A stretch of DNA of 61,258 nucleotides from Scytonema tolypothrichoides VB-61278. GTDB lineage: Bacteria > Cyanobacteriota > Cyanobacteriia > Cyanobacteriales > Nostocaceae. How positions within the stretch are numbered: position 1 is the stretch's first letter; each line of letters opens with the position of its first letter. Location of the stretch: the NCBI RefSeq assembly GCF_000828085.3, contig NZ_JXCA02000016.1, positions 115,098 to 176,355 of the forward strand. Reading direction: 5' to 3'. Positions 46,039 through 55,238 of this stretch are shown here, piece by piece. The notes under the pieces are model-generated. The model did no database searches. It was given only the letters and a program-made list of their open reading frames with translations, and was not told where the DNA came from. Made by a program: the position numbers and the translations under genes.

Positions 46039-46404
46039 TTATCCTCGCAGTAGGTGTTTGACTGTTTCCACTAACTCAGTTGGTTGAAAGGGTTTAGCTA
46101 TATAAGCATCGGCTCCTTGTTTGATACCCCAGTAGTGATCAACTTGTTCACCTTTGGAAGAACATATCACCACCGGAAGATTTTGGGTTTTAGGATTAGA
46201 TTTTAAGCGACGACAAACTTCATAGCCATTCATCCGAGGCATGACTATATCTAAAACGACTAAATCGGGACAAGCAATTTGAATAGCCTCCAATGCTTCT
46301 ATTCCATCACTGGCATGGGTCACTGTTAAGCCATTCGCTTTCAATAGGTCTGTAATCATCTCTCTCTGTGTAACACTGTCTTCCACTATCAGAACTGTAC
46401 TCAT
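46039..46404 (-). CDS. hmpB: CheY-like response regulator (HmpB/PixH-like)
   Basis: A 121-residue single-domain receiver from the ATG at 46404 (MSTVLIVEDSVTQREMITDL), with AGGAGG upstream. A longer in-frame start lacks protein-like sequence. The acidic pocket (EDS), the phospho-acceptor Asp in LVVLDIVMPRMNGYEVCRRL, the Ser/Thr switch (ICSSKGE) and the Lys in AYIAKPFQPTELVE are all present. It has no output domain and probably signals to the pilus motors. In N. punctiforme the PatA-like hmpA precedes this gene; here the next gene upstream is the divergent hmpF. Confidence 0.87.
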   Translation of the reverse strand: MSTVLIVEDSVTQREMITDLLKANGLTVTHASDGIEALEAIQIACPDLVVLDIVMPRMNGYEVCRRLKSNPKTQNLPVVICSSKGEQVDHYWGIKQGADAYIAKPFQPTELVETVKHLLRG

Positions 46405-46867
46405 ATGACGCCCATATACCTCCTGATGTAGACGTTTCTGGTTAGAACATTTGCTGGTTTTCCTAACTTTCTTTACTGTATAAAATAATTCTATCCCAAG
46501 CTGCCGGGAGTACCCCATCCGAATCTAAATACAACTTCCGTAATATATATGTTAGCAATTATACGGTTTACCTGCGATAAGGTCAGTATAAAATAGAAAT
46601 AGGTGACAAATCATAATGAGTATTTGTTGTGTGTCATACAGTATAGACCTAACATGTAACGTTCATACATACGTGTATGTGATTCAAACGATAACCGCTA
46701 TTTTTTATATTAGTCATTAATGATACATAACTTATGGACGATAAAATTGAAGTATTTCAGCCGTGGGATAAAAACAAGAAAAATCGGACAACCTACCGCT
46801 ACATTTTTCAAAAGACAAATGTAGCGGCACGAGTGAAAGTCTTAAGTACACAATAAGGAATAACAGT
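46405..46867. promoter_or_regulatory. divergent regulatory region of the hmp locus
   Basis: About 460 bases between the CheY-like gene and hmpF. CCGCTACATTT (46796-46806) pairs perfectly with AAATGTAGCGG (46817-46827), giving a hairpin 41 bases upstream of the hmpF start. Hormogonium genes are known to be driven by a sigma cascade, but I cannot identify promoter boxes with confidence. Confidence 0.5.
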
Positions 46868-47632
46868 GTGCTGTATTTAGCAGAAGTACAAAAGCAGAAA
46901 GGCGGTTTACTTGGTAGTGGCAAAACTGAACTAAAACTACTGGCTTGTCAACGAACTGACCAAAGTTGGAGTACAGTTTCCGAAGAAGTGGTTCCTGCTG
47001 AGGAAGCTAGCAAATTCAGTGATGGAGTCCTCGTATTGGTTGAAATGAATCCGAACCGTAAAATACAACGGATTCAGGAGGCGGGGCGTCCTTTAGTCAA
47101 TATTTTGCAGAATTTTTCCCGTCAGGTGGAAAAATTTAAGCTTAGAGAAGAAGAAATTAACCAATGGAAGCAGTCTCTGACGTTTCAAGCCCAAGAGTTA
47201 AATCGCCGTGAAATGAATATGGAAGAGCGTTTGGAACAACTGCAACAAATGGAGGACGAATTTCAACGCTTGGAAGCGCAACAACAACAAGTAGAAGTTT
47301 CCCGTCAGGAAATTGAAAAGTTGCAAACGGAGATTTCGCGCAACCGTAAAGAACTCCAAGGAGCATGGGAGCATTTGCGCGGTGAGCAGCGTCGCTTGGA
47401 AGAGTACAAAGCACAGTGTTCTCACTCTGCTGTGTTGGATCATCAGCAAAATCCAGTACTAAACGAGTTACTTGCTCAAGTGTCTAATAGCGTTACTCTC
47501 ACACAAACAGTACGCGAATATCTCAATCATGCCCTGAAAGTCCTCGAAACGCAGCAAGAAGTTTTAAACCCACACTGGCAACAGTTACAACAGTATACAA
47601 CTACAGTTCATCAACAGCAGGAGATTGAATAA
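46868..47632 (+). CDS. hmpF: HmpF-like pilus motility taxis protein, short form
   Basis: 254 residues from GTG, preceded by AAGGA. The N-terminus (MLYLAEVQKQKGGLLGSGKT, ELKLLACQRTDQSWSTV, GVLVLVEMNPNRKIQRI, EAGRPLVNILQNFSRQVEKF) is the conserved HmpF signature. A coiled coil follows at about 85-185 (LEQLQQMEDEFQRLEAQQQQ), and a separate helical end (LNELLAQVSNSVTLTQTVRE) closes the protein. HmpF is needed for type IV pilus motility in hormogonia. As I recall, homologues are much longer, so the central coiled coil may have been shortened. It is divergent from the hmpB-E genes, as in Nostoc. Confidence 0.78.
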   Translation: MLYLAEVQKQKGGLLGSGKTELKLLACQRTDQSWSTVSEEVVPAEEASKFSDGVLVLVEMNPNRKIQRIQEAGRPLVNILQNFSRQVEKFKLREEEINQWKQSLTFQAQELNRREMNMEERLEQLQQMEDEFQRLEAQQQQVEVSRQEIEKLQTEISRNRKELQGAWEHLRGEQRRLEEYKAQCSHSAVLDHQQNPVLNELLAQVSNSVTLTQTVREYLNHALKVLETQQEVLNPHWQQLQQYTTTVHQQQEIE

Positions 47633-47643
47633 AGAAGTTATAT

Positions 47644-48687
47644 TCACAACTGTTTGAGGTAAATCCAGTCACCTTGAACTTGGGCGATCGCACCACCAGG
47701 AAATGGATCACTCTGCGAACGGTTTGGTGCACTGATTAAAGCTATTAATTTTTCTATTTGCTCAAAGGTGCAACCACTCTCAATGATTTCTTGTAACACC
47801 TGACGCATGACGCGACGCTGTAGCGCCAGTGGTGCTTTCTGTAATACGCCACGGTTTAGCTTTATTGAATATGGGTTATGAAGATTTTCTTCCTCACCTG
47901 TTGATGTTACAACCGCCTCTTTTCGCAACTGATAGGCAGCTTGTTCTAAATATTCCACTTCTGCTTGCAAAATTTCAGCAGTCTGGGCAAGAACTGATTC
48001 AACTTGAGGGTTGAAATTTTCTTGCAAATATGGTAATACATTTTGACGGATGCGGTTACGTGCAAATTTCGAATCCTGATTTGTTGAATCTTCCCAAACA
48101 GGAAGCAGAAAATCTTGGCAAAATTGCCCAGTTTGCATACGAGTTATTTCTAACAGTGGGCGTACAAGTAAAATGCTGTTATCTAGCAGCCTTTGCCATG
48201 TTAATGCTTGCAAGCCATCAGCACCTGTACCGCGAATTAAGTTGTAAAGTAGAGTTTCCGCGCGATCGCTGGCTGTGTGACCTGTAACAATGGAATGAAA
48301 TTGATTTTCCTGGGCGATCGCACTCAAAGCTTGATACCGCCAATTACGCGCAGCAGCTTCGCTTTTTAAAGGTTCGTCAGCTGTTCGTAAATGAAATGAA
48401 ACACCCCAATTTTTTGCCAAGTTTTCTACATGCTTGGCATTTGCTTGGGAGTCAGAACGCCAGCAATGATCGCAGTGAGCAATACTGAGATACCATCCCC
48501 ATTTTGGTTGTAAATCTAACAGTATTTTGATCAGACATAAAGAATCTTGTCCACCTGAAACTGCGATGAGTAGTCGTTGGTTGCGCTCAAATAGGTGACG
48601 GGAGCGGATCGTGCGGTGTAATTTTGCATGGAGACCAGTCCAAGGAGTGCGATCTGCCTTTGGCAGGAAGCTTCGCTTATCGCTCAT
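47644..48687 (-). CDS. tilS: tRNA(Ile)-lysidine synthase
   Basis: A 347-residue N-type PP-loop ATPase that converts C34 of the CAU-anticodon tRNA-Ile to lysidine. The PP-loop SGGQDSLCLIKILL lies near residue 47. Other family signatures are YLSIAHCDHCWRSDSQANAK, GHTASDRAETLLYNLIRGTG and RPLLEITR. The short C-terminal part (LQRRVMRQVLQEIIESG) is typical of cyanobacterial forms that lack the full E. coli tail. It converges on hmpF with an 11-base gap. Confidence 0.93.
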   Translation of the reverse strand: MSDKRSFLPKADRTPWTGLHAKLHRTIRSRHLFERNQRLLIAVSGGQDSLCLIKILLDLQPKWGWYLSIAHCDHCWRSDSQANAKHVENLAKNWGVSFHLRTADEPLKSEAAARNWRYQALSAIAQENQFHSIVTGHTASDRAETLLYNLIRGTGADGLQALTWQRLLDNSILLVRPLLEITRMQTGQFCQDFLLPVWEDSTNQDSKFARNRIRQNVLPYLQENFNPQVESVLAQTAEILQAEVEYLEQAAYQLRKEAVVTSTGEEENLHNPYSIKLNRGVLQKAPLALQRRVMRQVLQEIIESGCTFEQIEKLIALISAPNRSQSDPFPGGAIAQVQGDWIYLKQL

Positions 48688-48752
48688 TCAGCAATTTAAA
48701 GTTCAGGGGCTATGTTGAAAATAGGAGTCAGAAAGTGAGGGAGTGAACTGAA

Positions 48753-49049
48753 ATGATAACTGTTTACCCTTCGGGTTCGGCAGTTCTTCATGGGGAGCCA
48801 GTGCGTTGCAAAGAGCAGCGCCTTGCTGCGCCAGTCCTTGATGAGTGTTTCCCGACAGAGGGATCTGGCGTTGGGGTTCCCCCGACGGTGCGACCTGGCG
48901 TGGGAACCCCCTGTTCTGCGGACTGCCTCACCAGATGCCTAGGTCGGGAGAGCCCTCCGGGTTCGGGGGTTCGCAATCGACGGGAACCGCCAAGACTGCG
49001 ACCCCCTCACCGTCATTCGCACGCTTACTCACTGTTAACTGGTCACTGA
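48753..49049. repeat. repeat-rich GC island between tilS and the M16 peptidase gene
   Basis: This stretch is GC-rich against its neighbours and made of short palindromic units. Bases 48831-48874 are the reverse complement of 53581-53624 over 44 bases. Open frames run through both strands (for example RSGEPSGFGGSQSTGTAKTA), but the composition is that of repeats, so I do not call a gene. Confidence 0.65.
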
Positions 49050-49226
49050 TTCAGTCATGGAAGTGACAAAGAATTGTCATTGACCCGTCATATCAACTTG
49101 CTAGAGTTATCTCAAGGAAAAATTAAGTTTGCTCCGCTTCCCCACACTTTATGCTCTCTTGTATGGTAGTTGGCAAGGGAGCATTTTTATAGCATATATT
49201 TATTCACACCACACCGTTTATTTTTT

Positions 49227-52067
49227 ATGTTACCTGCGATGGGTTTTTTCTCCAAACTGCGTCCATTCATTCTGATAATCTTTTTTATCAGCTTCCTCTT
49301 AAGTGGAATGTTATCAGGGAGCTATTTTAGCAATGCTGCAACACCAAGTGCACTCACACCTGTGTCTAGTTTTGCTCTCACTCAGGGGGTACGTAAAACA
49401 ATATTGAAAAATGGTTTAACAGTCTTAACTAAGGAAGTCCACACTGCACCTGTGGTGAGTGTGCAGGTTTGGTATCGAGTTGGTTCGCGCAACGAGAAAG
49501 CAGGAGAGAATGGTATCTCTCACCAGTTAGAGCATTTGATGTTTAAAGGAACTACTGATCGTCCAGTACAATTTGGTCGGCTGTTTAGTGCTTTGGGAAG
49601 TCAGTTCAATGCATTTACGAGTTATGATGAGACAGCTTATTTTGGCACAGTGCAACGCGACAAATTAGAAGCACTAGTCACCTTAGAAGCCGATCGCATG
49701 GAAAGCGCGTTAGTTGAAGCCGAACAACTGACAAGTGAGAAGCGCGTCGTCATTTCGGAATTACAAGGATACGAAAATTCTCCAAGCTATCGCCTAAATC
49801 GGGCTGTGATGCGAGCAGCTTTCCCGCAACGAGCTTATGGTTTACCTGTAGGAGGTACAAAAGCTGATGTACAGCAATTCACACTGGAGCAGGTACGCAA
49901 CTACTACAATACCTACTACAGCCCTGACAATGCAACCCTAGTTATTACGGGGGATTTTGCCACAGAACCCGTGTTGAAAACTGTCCAAAAAACTTTTGGG
50001 AAACTACCAAAACGGGCGAAAGAAGACAACCAGACTAAGGGGAATTCTTCAAAAACAGGTTCTCTCTCCTCGAATAATACTTCCACTCCTAAAATAACGC
50101 CTCCTCCCTCCTCGAATAATACTTCCACTGCTAAAAAATCACCTATTGTCTTAAAAGAGCCAGGAAGCGCTGCATTATTGCAAGTCGTTTATCCTTTACC
50201 AAATCTTACTCATCCAGACGTACCTGCAATTGATCTGATGGATGTGATTCTGACGGGCGGACGTAGCTCACAGCTTTACCAAGCTTTGGTAGAATCAGGC
50301 TTAGCAACTTCGGTGGGTGCAAGTCCTTCAGAACTCATAGAACCAGGTTGGTACGAAATTAATGTCACAGCGGCTCCTGGTCAACAACTATCAAAAATTG
50401 CCCAAGTACTGGAAGAGTCTTTAACTAAACTACAACAAAAACAAGTCACCACAGAAGAATTAAATCGAGCGAAGACGCAACTCCAAGCTTCCTTTGTACT
50501 CGGTAACCAAGACATCACCTCTCAGGCGACGCAACTAGGATATAACCAAACTGTCGCTGGGGATTATCGTTATGTTGAGGGGTATCTAAAGGCAATTGCC
50601 AAAGTCACAGCAGCAGATGTACAGCGAGTGGCGAAAACTTATCTCAATCCTGCGAAACAAACTGTTGGTTTCTTTGAACCGACTTTACCAGGTGGTAAGC
50701 CAGGGAGTTCCAGTGGTGGTTCTAGCCGCACTGTAGAAAACTTCAGTCCTGGTAAGCCTGTCGATCCAGCAGAACTTGCCAAATATCTCCCTCCCGCAAC
50801 ATCAGCCACTGCTTCAACTCAACAACCGTTGCCAGAGCAATTTATACTCAAAAATGGGTTACGGGTTTTCCTACTGCCTGATCACAGTGTCCCAACTGTT
50901 AATCTTAGTGGACAAATTGATGCTGGTGCCGAATTTGATACTAACCAGAAAGCTGGTTTAGCAAGTTTTGTCGCTGGTAACTTAATCAATGGAACTCAAA
51001 CAAAAAATGCTCTCACTCTAGCAAAAACCTTGGAGGATAAGGGAGTCAGTTTGGGATTCAGTGCTAGTCGCGAAGGAGTTAATATTAGTGGAAATGGGTT
51101 GTCTGCTAATTTGCCAATATTAGTTCAAACTCTGGCAGATGTGGTACAGAATGCTACCTTCCCAGACAAGCAGCTAGAACTGACTCGTCAGAGGGCTTTG
51201 ACTAGTCTGAAAGTACAGCTCGATGATCCTCGGGGATTGGGACGACGGCTATTCCAGCAAGCTATTTATCCGGAAAATCATCCGTTTCATAGCTTCCCTA
51301 CAGAAGAAAGTTTAAAAAGCGTGACTCGTGCTGATGTGCTTCGCTTTTACGAGGAACATTATCGCCCGGATACAACAACGATCGCCCTTGTGGGTGATTT
51401 TGACCCAAATCAAGTCAAAGCTTTATTGAATAACGCTTTCGGGAAATGGCAAACTCAGGGTAAGCCACCAACTCTTAACTTACCTACGGTGTCTTTACCA
51501 CAAAAAATGAAACAGTTGAGTTCAGTAATTCCCGGTAAGACGGAAGCTGTGACTTACATAGGTTATAATGGTATATCGCGCAAAGACTCTCGTTTCTATT
51601 CTGCTTTGGTACTCAATCAAATTTTGGGCGGCGATACCTTGTCTAGTCGCTTGGGTACTGAGGTGCGCGATCGCCAAGGTCTAACCTACGGTATCTACAG
51701 TGGCTTTGCTACAGGTGTCAATCCTGGTCCATTCTTAATTCAGATGCAAACTGCCCCAGGAGATGCCCAAAAGGCTATTACCAGCACGTTAGGTTTACTC
51801 AAGCAGTTGCGAGAGCAAGGAATCACTGAGGCTGAATTGAACACAGCGAAACCCTCAATAACCAACAACTACCCTGTAGAATTAGCTAATCCTGGTAACG
51901 TAGCGGGCATGATTTTAGAAAATGCCGTTTCTGGTCTTTCTCAGGCAGAAATCCGAGAATTCCCCAAGCGAATTAAAGCAGTGACTCCGGTTCAGGTGCA
52001 ACAGACAATACAAGAACTTATTCATCCAGATAAGCTGGTAATTGTCACGGCTGGGCCTGGAGTTTAG
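49227..52067 (+). CDS. M16 family zinc metallopeptidase, two-domain, exported
   Basis: About 946 residues from the ATG at 49227; ATG at 49239 is an alternative and no clear ribosome site is seen. A signal-like helix (FILIIFFISFLLSGMLSGSY) lies at the N-terminus. The first M16 half has the zinc motif HxxEH (ISHQLEHLMFKGT) and the distal Glu (VVISELQGYENSP), so it is catalytic. A Ser/Thr/Pro insert with a doubled SSNNTST unit sits near residue 290. The second half (LKNGLRVFLLPDHSVPTVNL) lacks HxxEH, as in fused alpha/beta processing-peptidase-like proteins. Probably a periplasmic peptidase. Confidence 0.9.
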   Translation: MLPAMGFFSKLRPFILIIFFISFLLSGMLSGSYFSNAATPSALTPVSSFALTQGVRKTILKNGLTVLTKEVHTAPVVSVQVWYRVGSRNEKAGENGISHQLEHLMFKGTTDRPVQFGRLFSALGSQFNAFTSYDETAYFGTVQRDKLEALVTLEADRMESALVEAEQLTSEKRVVISELQGYENSPSYRLNRAVMRAAFPQRAYGLPVGGTKADVQQFTLEQVRNYYNTYYSPDNATLVITGDFATEPVLKTVQKTFGKLPKRAKEDNQTKGNSSKTGSLSSNNTSTPKITPPPSSNNTSTAKKSPIVLKEPGSAALLQVVYPLPNLTHPDVPAIDLMDVILTGGRSSQLYQALVESGLATSVGASPSELIEPGWYEINVTAAPGQQLSKIAQVLEESLTKLQQKQVTTEELNRAKTQLQASFVLGNQDITSQATQLGYNQTVAGDYRYVEGYLKAIAKVTAADVQRVAKTYLNPAKQTVGFFEPTLPGGKPGSSSGGSSRTVENFSPGKPVDPAELAKYLPPATSATASTQQPLPEQFILKNGLRVFLLPDHSVPTVNLSGQIDAGAEFDTNQKAGLASFVAGNLINGTQTKNALTLAKTLEDKGVSLGFSASREGVNISGNGLSANLPILVQTLADVVQNATFPDKQLELTRQRALTSLKVQLDDPRGLGRRLFQQAIYPENHPFHSFPTEESLKSVTRADVLRFYEEHYRPDTTTIALVGDFDPNQVKALLNNAFGKWQTQGKPPTLNLPTVSLPQKMKQLSSVIPGKTEAVTYIGYNGISRKDSRFYSALVLNQILGGDTLSSRLGTEVRDRQGLTYGIYSGFATGVNPGPFLIQMQTAPGDAQKAITSTLGLLKQLREQGITEAELNTAKPSITNNYPVELANPGNVAGMILENAVSGLSQAEIREFPKRIKAVTPVQVQQTIQELIHPDKLVIVTAGPGV

Positions 52068-52078
52068 GTCAAGTATGT

Positions 52079-52127
52079 AAGGATAAAGAATGAAGGATGA
52101 AAAAATCAAACTTCATTCTTTATCCTT
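52079..52127 (+). terminator. terminator hairpin after the M16 peptidase gene
   Basis: AAGGATAAAGAATGAAG (52079-52095) pairs perfectly with 52111-52127, and outer arms CTGGAGTTTA (52058-52067) / TAAACTCCAG (52128-52137) extend the stem across the stop codon. Confidence 0.8.
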
Positions 52128-52194
52128 AAACTCCAGTCAACCATAACCAAGGTTATGCGGTAAATATTCAAAAAACGACTGGTCACATTTAAAA

Positions 52195-52267
52195 CGAGCG
52201 CGGCAGGGTTCGAACCTGCGACCAACGGATTAGAAATCCGTGGCTCTATCCACTGAGCTACGCGCCC
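52195..52267 (-). tRNA. tRNA-Arg (anticodon TCT)
   Basis: On the minus strand the 73-base gene starts GGGCGCGTAGCTCAGTGG and ends with the complementary CGCGCTC plus discriminator G. The acceptor stem has seven pairs with one G-U. The anticodon stem-loop ACGGATTTCTAATCCGT places TCT in the loop. The T-arm GCAGGTTCGAACCCTGC is canonical. CCA is not encoded. Confidence 0.96.
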
Positions 52268-52564
52268 AATTAAAATAACTGCCTCGTTGGACAGTCAGTT
52301 TCTATATTATATCTGTGAACCTAAGGAAAAGGCAATCAAAAATTATTGCAGATTTCACCTTGGCAAAGCTAAGATCCAAGTCATCGCAAGAGTGAGTCAA
52401 TGAACAAACAGCAAAAACAAAGCAAATGGCATATTAGTTAGTCATTGGCGTGAGTGTGGTCGCAGTTTTACCCTGAAATTGACTGGTTCAGTTTTAGAAA
52501 AACTGTCTCCAGAACTATTATTTAGCCAAAAAACTGCTAGAGTGCATTTATACTGTAAAGTTCT

Positions 52565-52994
52565 ATGAGTAGCGCTGACACCAAGTTACACTGTCTCAAA
52601 ACTATGTTTTTCACTCAAGGCATTGTCCCAGGTATCCTTAGTTGGAGTCTGCTAGCACTTCTACACTCTTTGGTGTTTAGTGATAGAATCTCAGATCCAC
52701 TCTTGCTGCTAAAGCGTGCTGAGTGGTCTATTGTTGGAAGACATATTTTTGAAGCAATAGCTTATCTGGCTGCTGGTGTCTTATGCTTAAGAAATTGGCG
52801 CAGTCCACAAATTCCTAGTGGTTATAGTGTTTGGTTAGTCATCAGTATCGCTATGCTTTTATATTTCCAAAGGAGAGATATTTGTCAATTGTACAGAAAT
52901 AGTCTTGCAAGAAGAACTTATCGTTTTCCTTGCCGGTCTGTTTTTTGTGATCACTTATTTTTCCCTGGAGATGGGCATGACGCGCTTACAGTGA
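52565..52994 (+). pseudogene. small cyanobacterial membrane protein gene with a frameshift
   Basis: The first 100 codons (from ATG at 52565) encode membrane helices (FTQGIVPGILSWSLLALLHS, HIFEAIAYLAAGVLCLRNWR, SGYSVWLVISIAMLLY). After about 52866 the original frame turns hydrophilic, but the +1 frame continues as ISKGEIFVNCTEIVLQEELI then VFLAGLFFVITYFSLEMGM and ends at 52992-52994. This indicates a single indel in a gene of about 143 codons. It could be a true mutation or an assembly error. I do not recognise the family. Confidence 0.6.
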
Positions 52995-53152
52995 ACCACA
53001 ATAGGTGTTACTAACTATCAAAATAGAAAAATATTTAGAGGTATTTTGGGCGTGGAATTGAGTTTTATTTGGCATGGGCGCTATTGGTGGAATACGACGC
53101 ATCATTCATCCGTTCGCAACCTGTCAGTGGAAGATAAACAGTTTAGAAATTT

Positions 53153-54337
53153 GTGGTGTCTACCGTGAGAAAACTAACAGAACCAGATAAACACGAAATA
53201 CTCAAATTATACCGTGAAAGTGCGGAAACGACGTCAACTTTGGCAGAACGCTATGACGTGAGTAACTCGACGATTAGCCGCTTACTCAAAAGTACTCTCC
53301 CAGAAGATGAGTATGAATACCTTGTGTCTTTAAAGCGTGCTGCAAGAACCCCTGAAGGAAGGGCACAGGTGAGTTACGACAATTTGCCTGCGTTTACCAA
53401 CCAGCCACAGGAAGATCAAACACAAAAGCAAGAAGCATTATCTCCTGTTGTTGAGCAAAGTGTCGTTGAGACTAAGCCCGTCCGGGTATCTCCTGTCCAA
53501 CGCCAAACGCCTAAGCAGGAAGACTCTGGTGCACCAAAGGTCTCACCCCTTCGGCTTGGTGCAGTCGCACCTGGGGGAAACCAACGCCAGATCCCTCTGT
53601 CGGGAAACACTCATCAAGGACTGGCTCCCCAAGACCTCAGCGACTACCCGCAAGAAGAACCAGTCCTGGCACAAAACTTGCAGCTTGTGGAAGTTGATGA
53701 GCCAACTCATGCTAGCAGACGACTGAAGCGGCGTTCTTCAGCTACAGCTAAACCAATTTTACCAATCCAACAAGCGCGATCTGAGCAACCAGTTGCCGAG
53801 CAATTGGAACTTCTGGAACAAAAACCTCCAGAAATCACCAGCATTCCTAGTCCGCTTTTGGAAGATACACATTCAAACGCTAACGTCATTGCGGAAATGT
53901 TTGGCGAAGACTTACTAGATGAGTCAGATGATTTGGAGGATTTAGATGATGAGGATTATGACGAAGAAGACTTTGAACCAGCTGCACCTTTTGTCACAAG
54001 ACCAAGAGCGGGTGACGCATTAGTAAAAGTCTTACCACTCTCAGCAGCGGCTTTACCCAAAACTTGTTATTTAGTCATAGATCGTTCCTCAGAATTAATC
54101 ACTCGTCCACTCCGGGAATTTGGCGACTTGGGACAAATTCCTAGCTTGGAAACTCAACAAAGAACCCTACCAGTATTCGATAACCATCGAGTTGCAAAGC
54201 GCTTCTCAACTAAGCGCGATCGCGTGATTAAAATTCCTGATACAAAAATGCTACACAAGGCTCGTTATCATCTACAGGCAAAAGGAATCACTCGACTGTT
54301 AATTGATGGTCAAGTTTACTCGTTATCTAGTGTTTAG
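53153..54337 (+). CDS. helix-turn-helix domain protein, cyanobacterial, function unknown
   Basis: 394 residues from GTG at 53153 (a second GTG lies 12 bases later). Residues 5-55 form a transposase-like helix-turn-helix (HEILKLYRESAETTSTLAER, YDVSNSTISRLLKSTL). The middle is long, Pro/Gln-rich and acidic (DDLEDLDDEDYDEEDFEPAA). The C-terminal 110 residues are compact and conserved-looking (TCYLVIDRSSELITRPLREF, KMLHKARYHLQAKGITRLLI). Residues about 143-158 are encoded by a 44-base dispersed repeat. It may be a DNA-binding regulator domesticated from a transposase; that is inference. Confidence 0.7.
   Translation: MVSTVRKLTEPDKHEILKLYRESAETTSTLAERYDVSNSTISRLLKSTLPEDEYEYLVSLKRAARTPEGRAQVSYDNLPAFTNQPQEDQTQKQEALSPVVEQSVVETKPVRVSPVQRQTPKQEDSGAPKVSPLRLGAVAPGGNQRQIPLSGNTHQGLAPQDLSDYPQEEPVLAQNLQLVEVDEPTHASRRLKRRSSATAKPILPIQQARSEQPVAEQLELLEQKPPEITSIPSPLLEDTHSNANVIAEMFGEDLLDESDDLEDLDDEDYDEEDFEPAAPFVTRPRAGDALVKVLPLSAAALPKTCYLVIDRSSELITRPLREFGDLGQIPSLETQQRTLPVFDNHRVAKRFSTKRDRVIKIPDTKMLHKARYHLQAKGITRLLIDGQVYSLSSV
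53581..53624 (-). repeat. 44-base dispersed repeat in frame in the HTH gene
   Basis: Reverse complement of 48831-48874, with the flanking bases also partly similar. In the host gene it encodes NQRQIPLSGNTHQG within the variable middle region. Confidence 0.8.
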
Positions 54338-54594
54338 TTATTCGCTTGATTCCAAAACAAGCCTCCCACTCTACAAAATCTGTAGAGTAGTCCGGACAGA
54401 TGCACACAGAACAGATAATTTATTTGCCTTTATCTGCGTGCATCTGCGTGCATCTACGTTTGAAAGTGGTTTTAAGTAACACCAAACCTAATTTTTTCCC
54501 AAATTTAATGTGTCGTTCTAGAAAAGGCATCTGACTTTGTTTATCAAAACATGGCAATAAGTCCTTGTCATATAGTTGAATCATGCTATTTTGA

Positions 54595-54609
54595 TATTAC
54601 GTACACTAA
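54595..54609 (+). promoter_or_regulatory. TATTACGTACACTAA motif upstream of the MarR gene
   Basis: A 15-base motif with a GTAC core, 15 bases before the marR start codon. An identical copy lies at 55138-55152 before the adaptor gene. The location over the translation start region suits a repressor binding site. Confidence 0.6.
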
Positions 54610-54623
54610 GTTTTTTGTCAAAG

Positions 54624-55091
54624 ATGGTTTATAAACCTAACAAGTCTCAAGATTTGGAGTCGTGGCAACAAGTCCGTGCACCATACGGTTTAGGTTACCG
54701 GATTAAACTCCTCTCACAACTCCTAGGTCGCAAGTTGACTGAACGGTTGGAACCGTTAGGACTAACCCCCTTCCATTGGGTCGTTCTTTGCTGTTTGTGG
54801 GAGGAAGACGGTTTACCGACTTCTAGTATCGGGGAAAAACTGCAACAGGTGGGAGGTACCTTAACTGGCGTATTGGACAGAATGGAAGAAAGAGGTTTGA
54901 TTCGTCGAGAACGTGACTGTCGCGATCGCCGAATCTGGCGTATTTGGCTAACGGATGCAGGCAAAGAACTGGAAACAGTCTTGCCAGCTATTGCAGTAGA
55001 AATTCGCGAGCAAGCTATGCACGGTATTTCTTACGCTGAACGAGAACAGTTTTCTCAACTTCTGAATCAGGCAATCGAGAATTTATCGTAG
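54624..55091 (+). CDS. MarR-family transcriptional regulator
   Basis: 155 residues from the ATG at 54624 (MVYKPNKSQDLESWQQVRAP). An upstream ATG at 54576 would place the repeated 15-base motif inside the coding region, so it is less likely. The winged helix-turn-helix covers about 55-115 (LTPFHWVVLCCLWEEDGLPT, SIGEKLQQVGGTLTGVLDRM, EERGLIRRERDCRDRRIWRI). The DxR wing motif is present. The regulator is followed on the same strand by an efflux adaptor and two MFS genes, a layout like emrRAB, so it is probably the drug- or phenolic-responsive repressor of that operon. Confidence 0.9.
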   Translation: MVYKPNKSQDLESWQQVRAPYGLGYRIKLLSQLLGRKLTERLEPLGLTPFHWVVLCCLWEEDGLPTSSIGEKLQQVGGTLTGVLDRMEERGLIRRERDCRDRRIWRIWLTDAGKELETVLPAIAVEIREQAMHGISYAEREQFSQLLNQAIENLS

Positions 55092-55137
55092 AGTCATCCA
55101 TTTGGATGAGGCGCTTTATTATGTCTTTTCTCTAAAA

Positions 55138-55152
55138 TATTACGTACACTAA
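55138..55152 (+). promoter_or_regulatory. second copy of TATTACGTACACTAA, upstream of the adaptor gene
   Basis: Identical to 54595-54609 and 87 bases upstream of the adaptor ATG. The pair supports shared control of the regulator and efflux genes. Confidence 0.6.
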
Positions 55153-55238
55153 CTAAAAATCTATAAAATAACGTTCCTTAAATATTTAGCACACGAAATT
55201 TATAACGGGCAAAAACAATACTGAGGGGCTTAACTATC

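Noticed and set aside
48753-49049. Open frames of about 70-100 codons on both strands
   Set aside because: They lie in a GC-rich repeat island, and overlapping frames on both strands are open because of composition.
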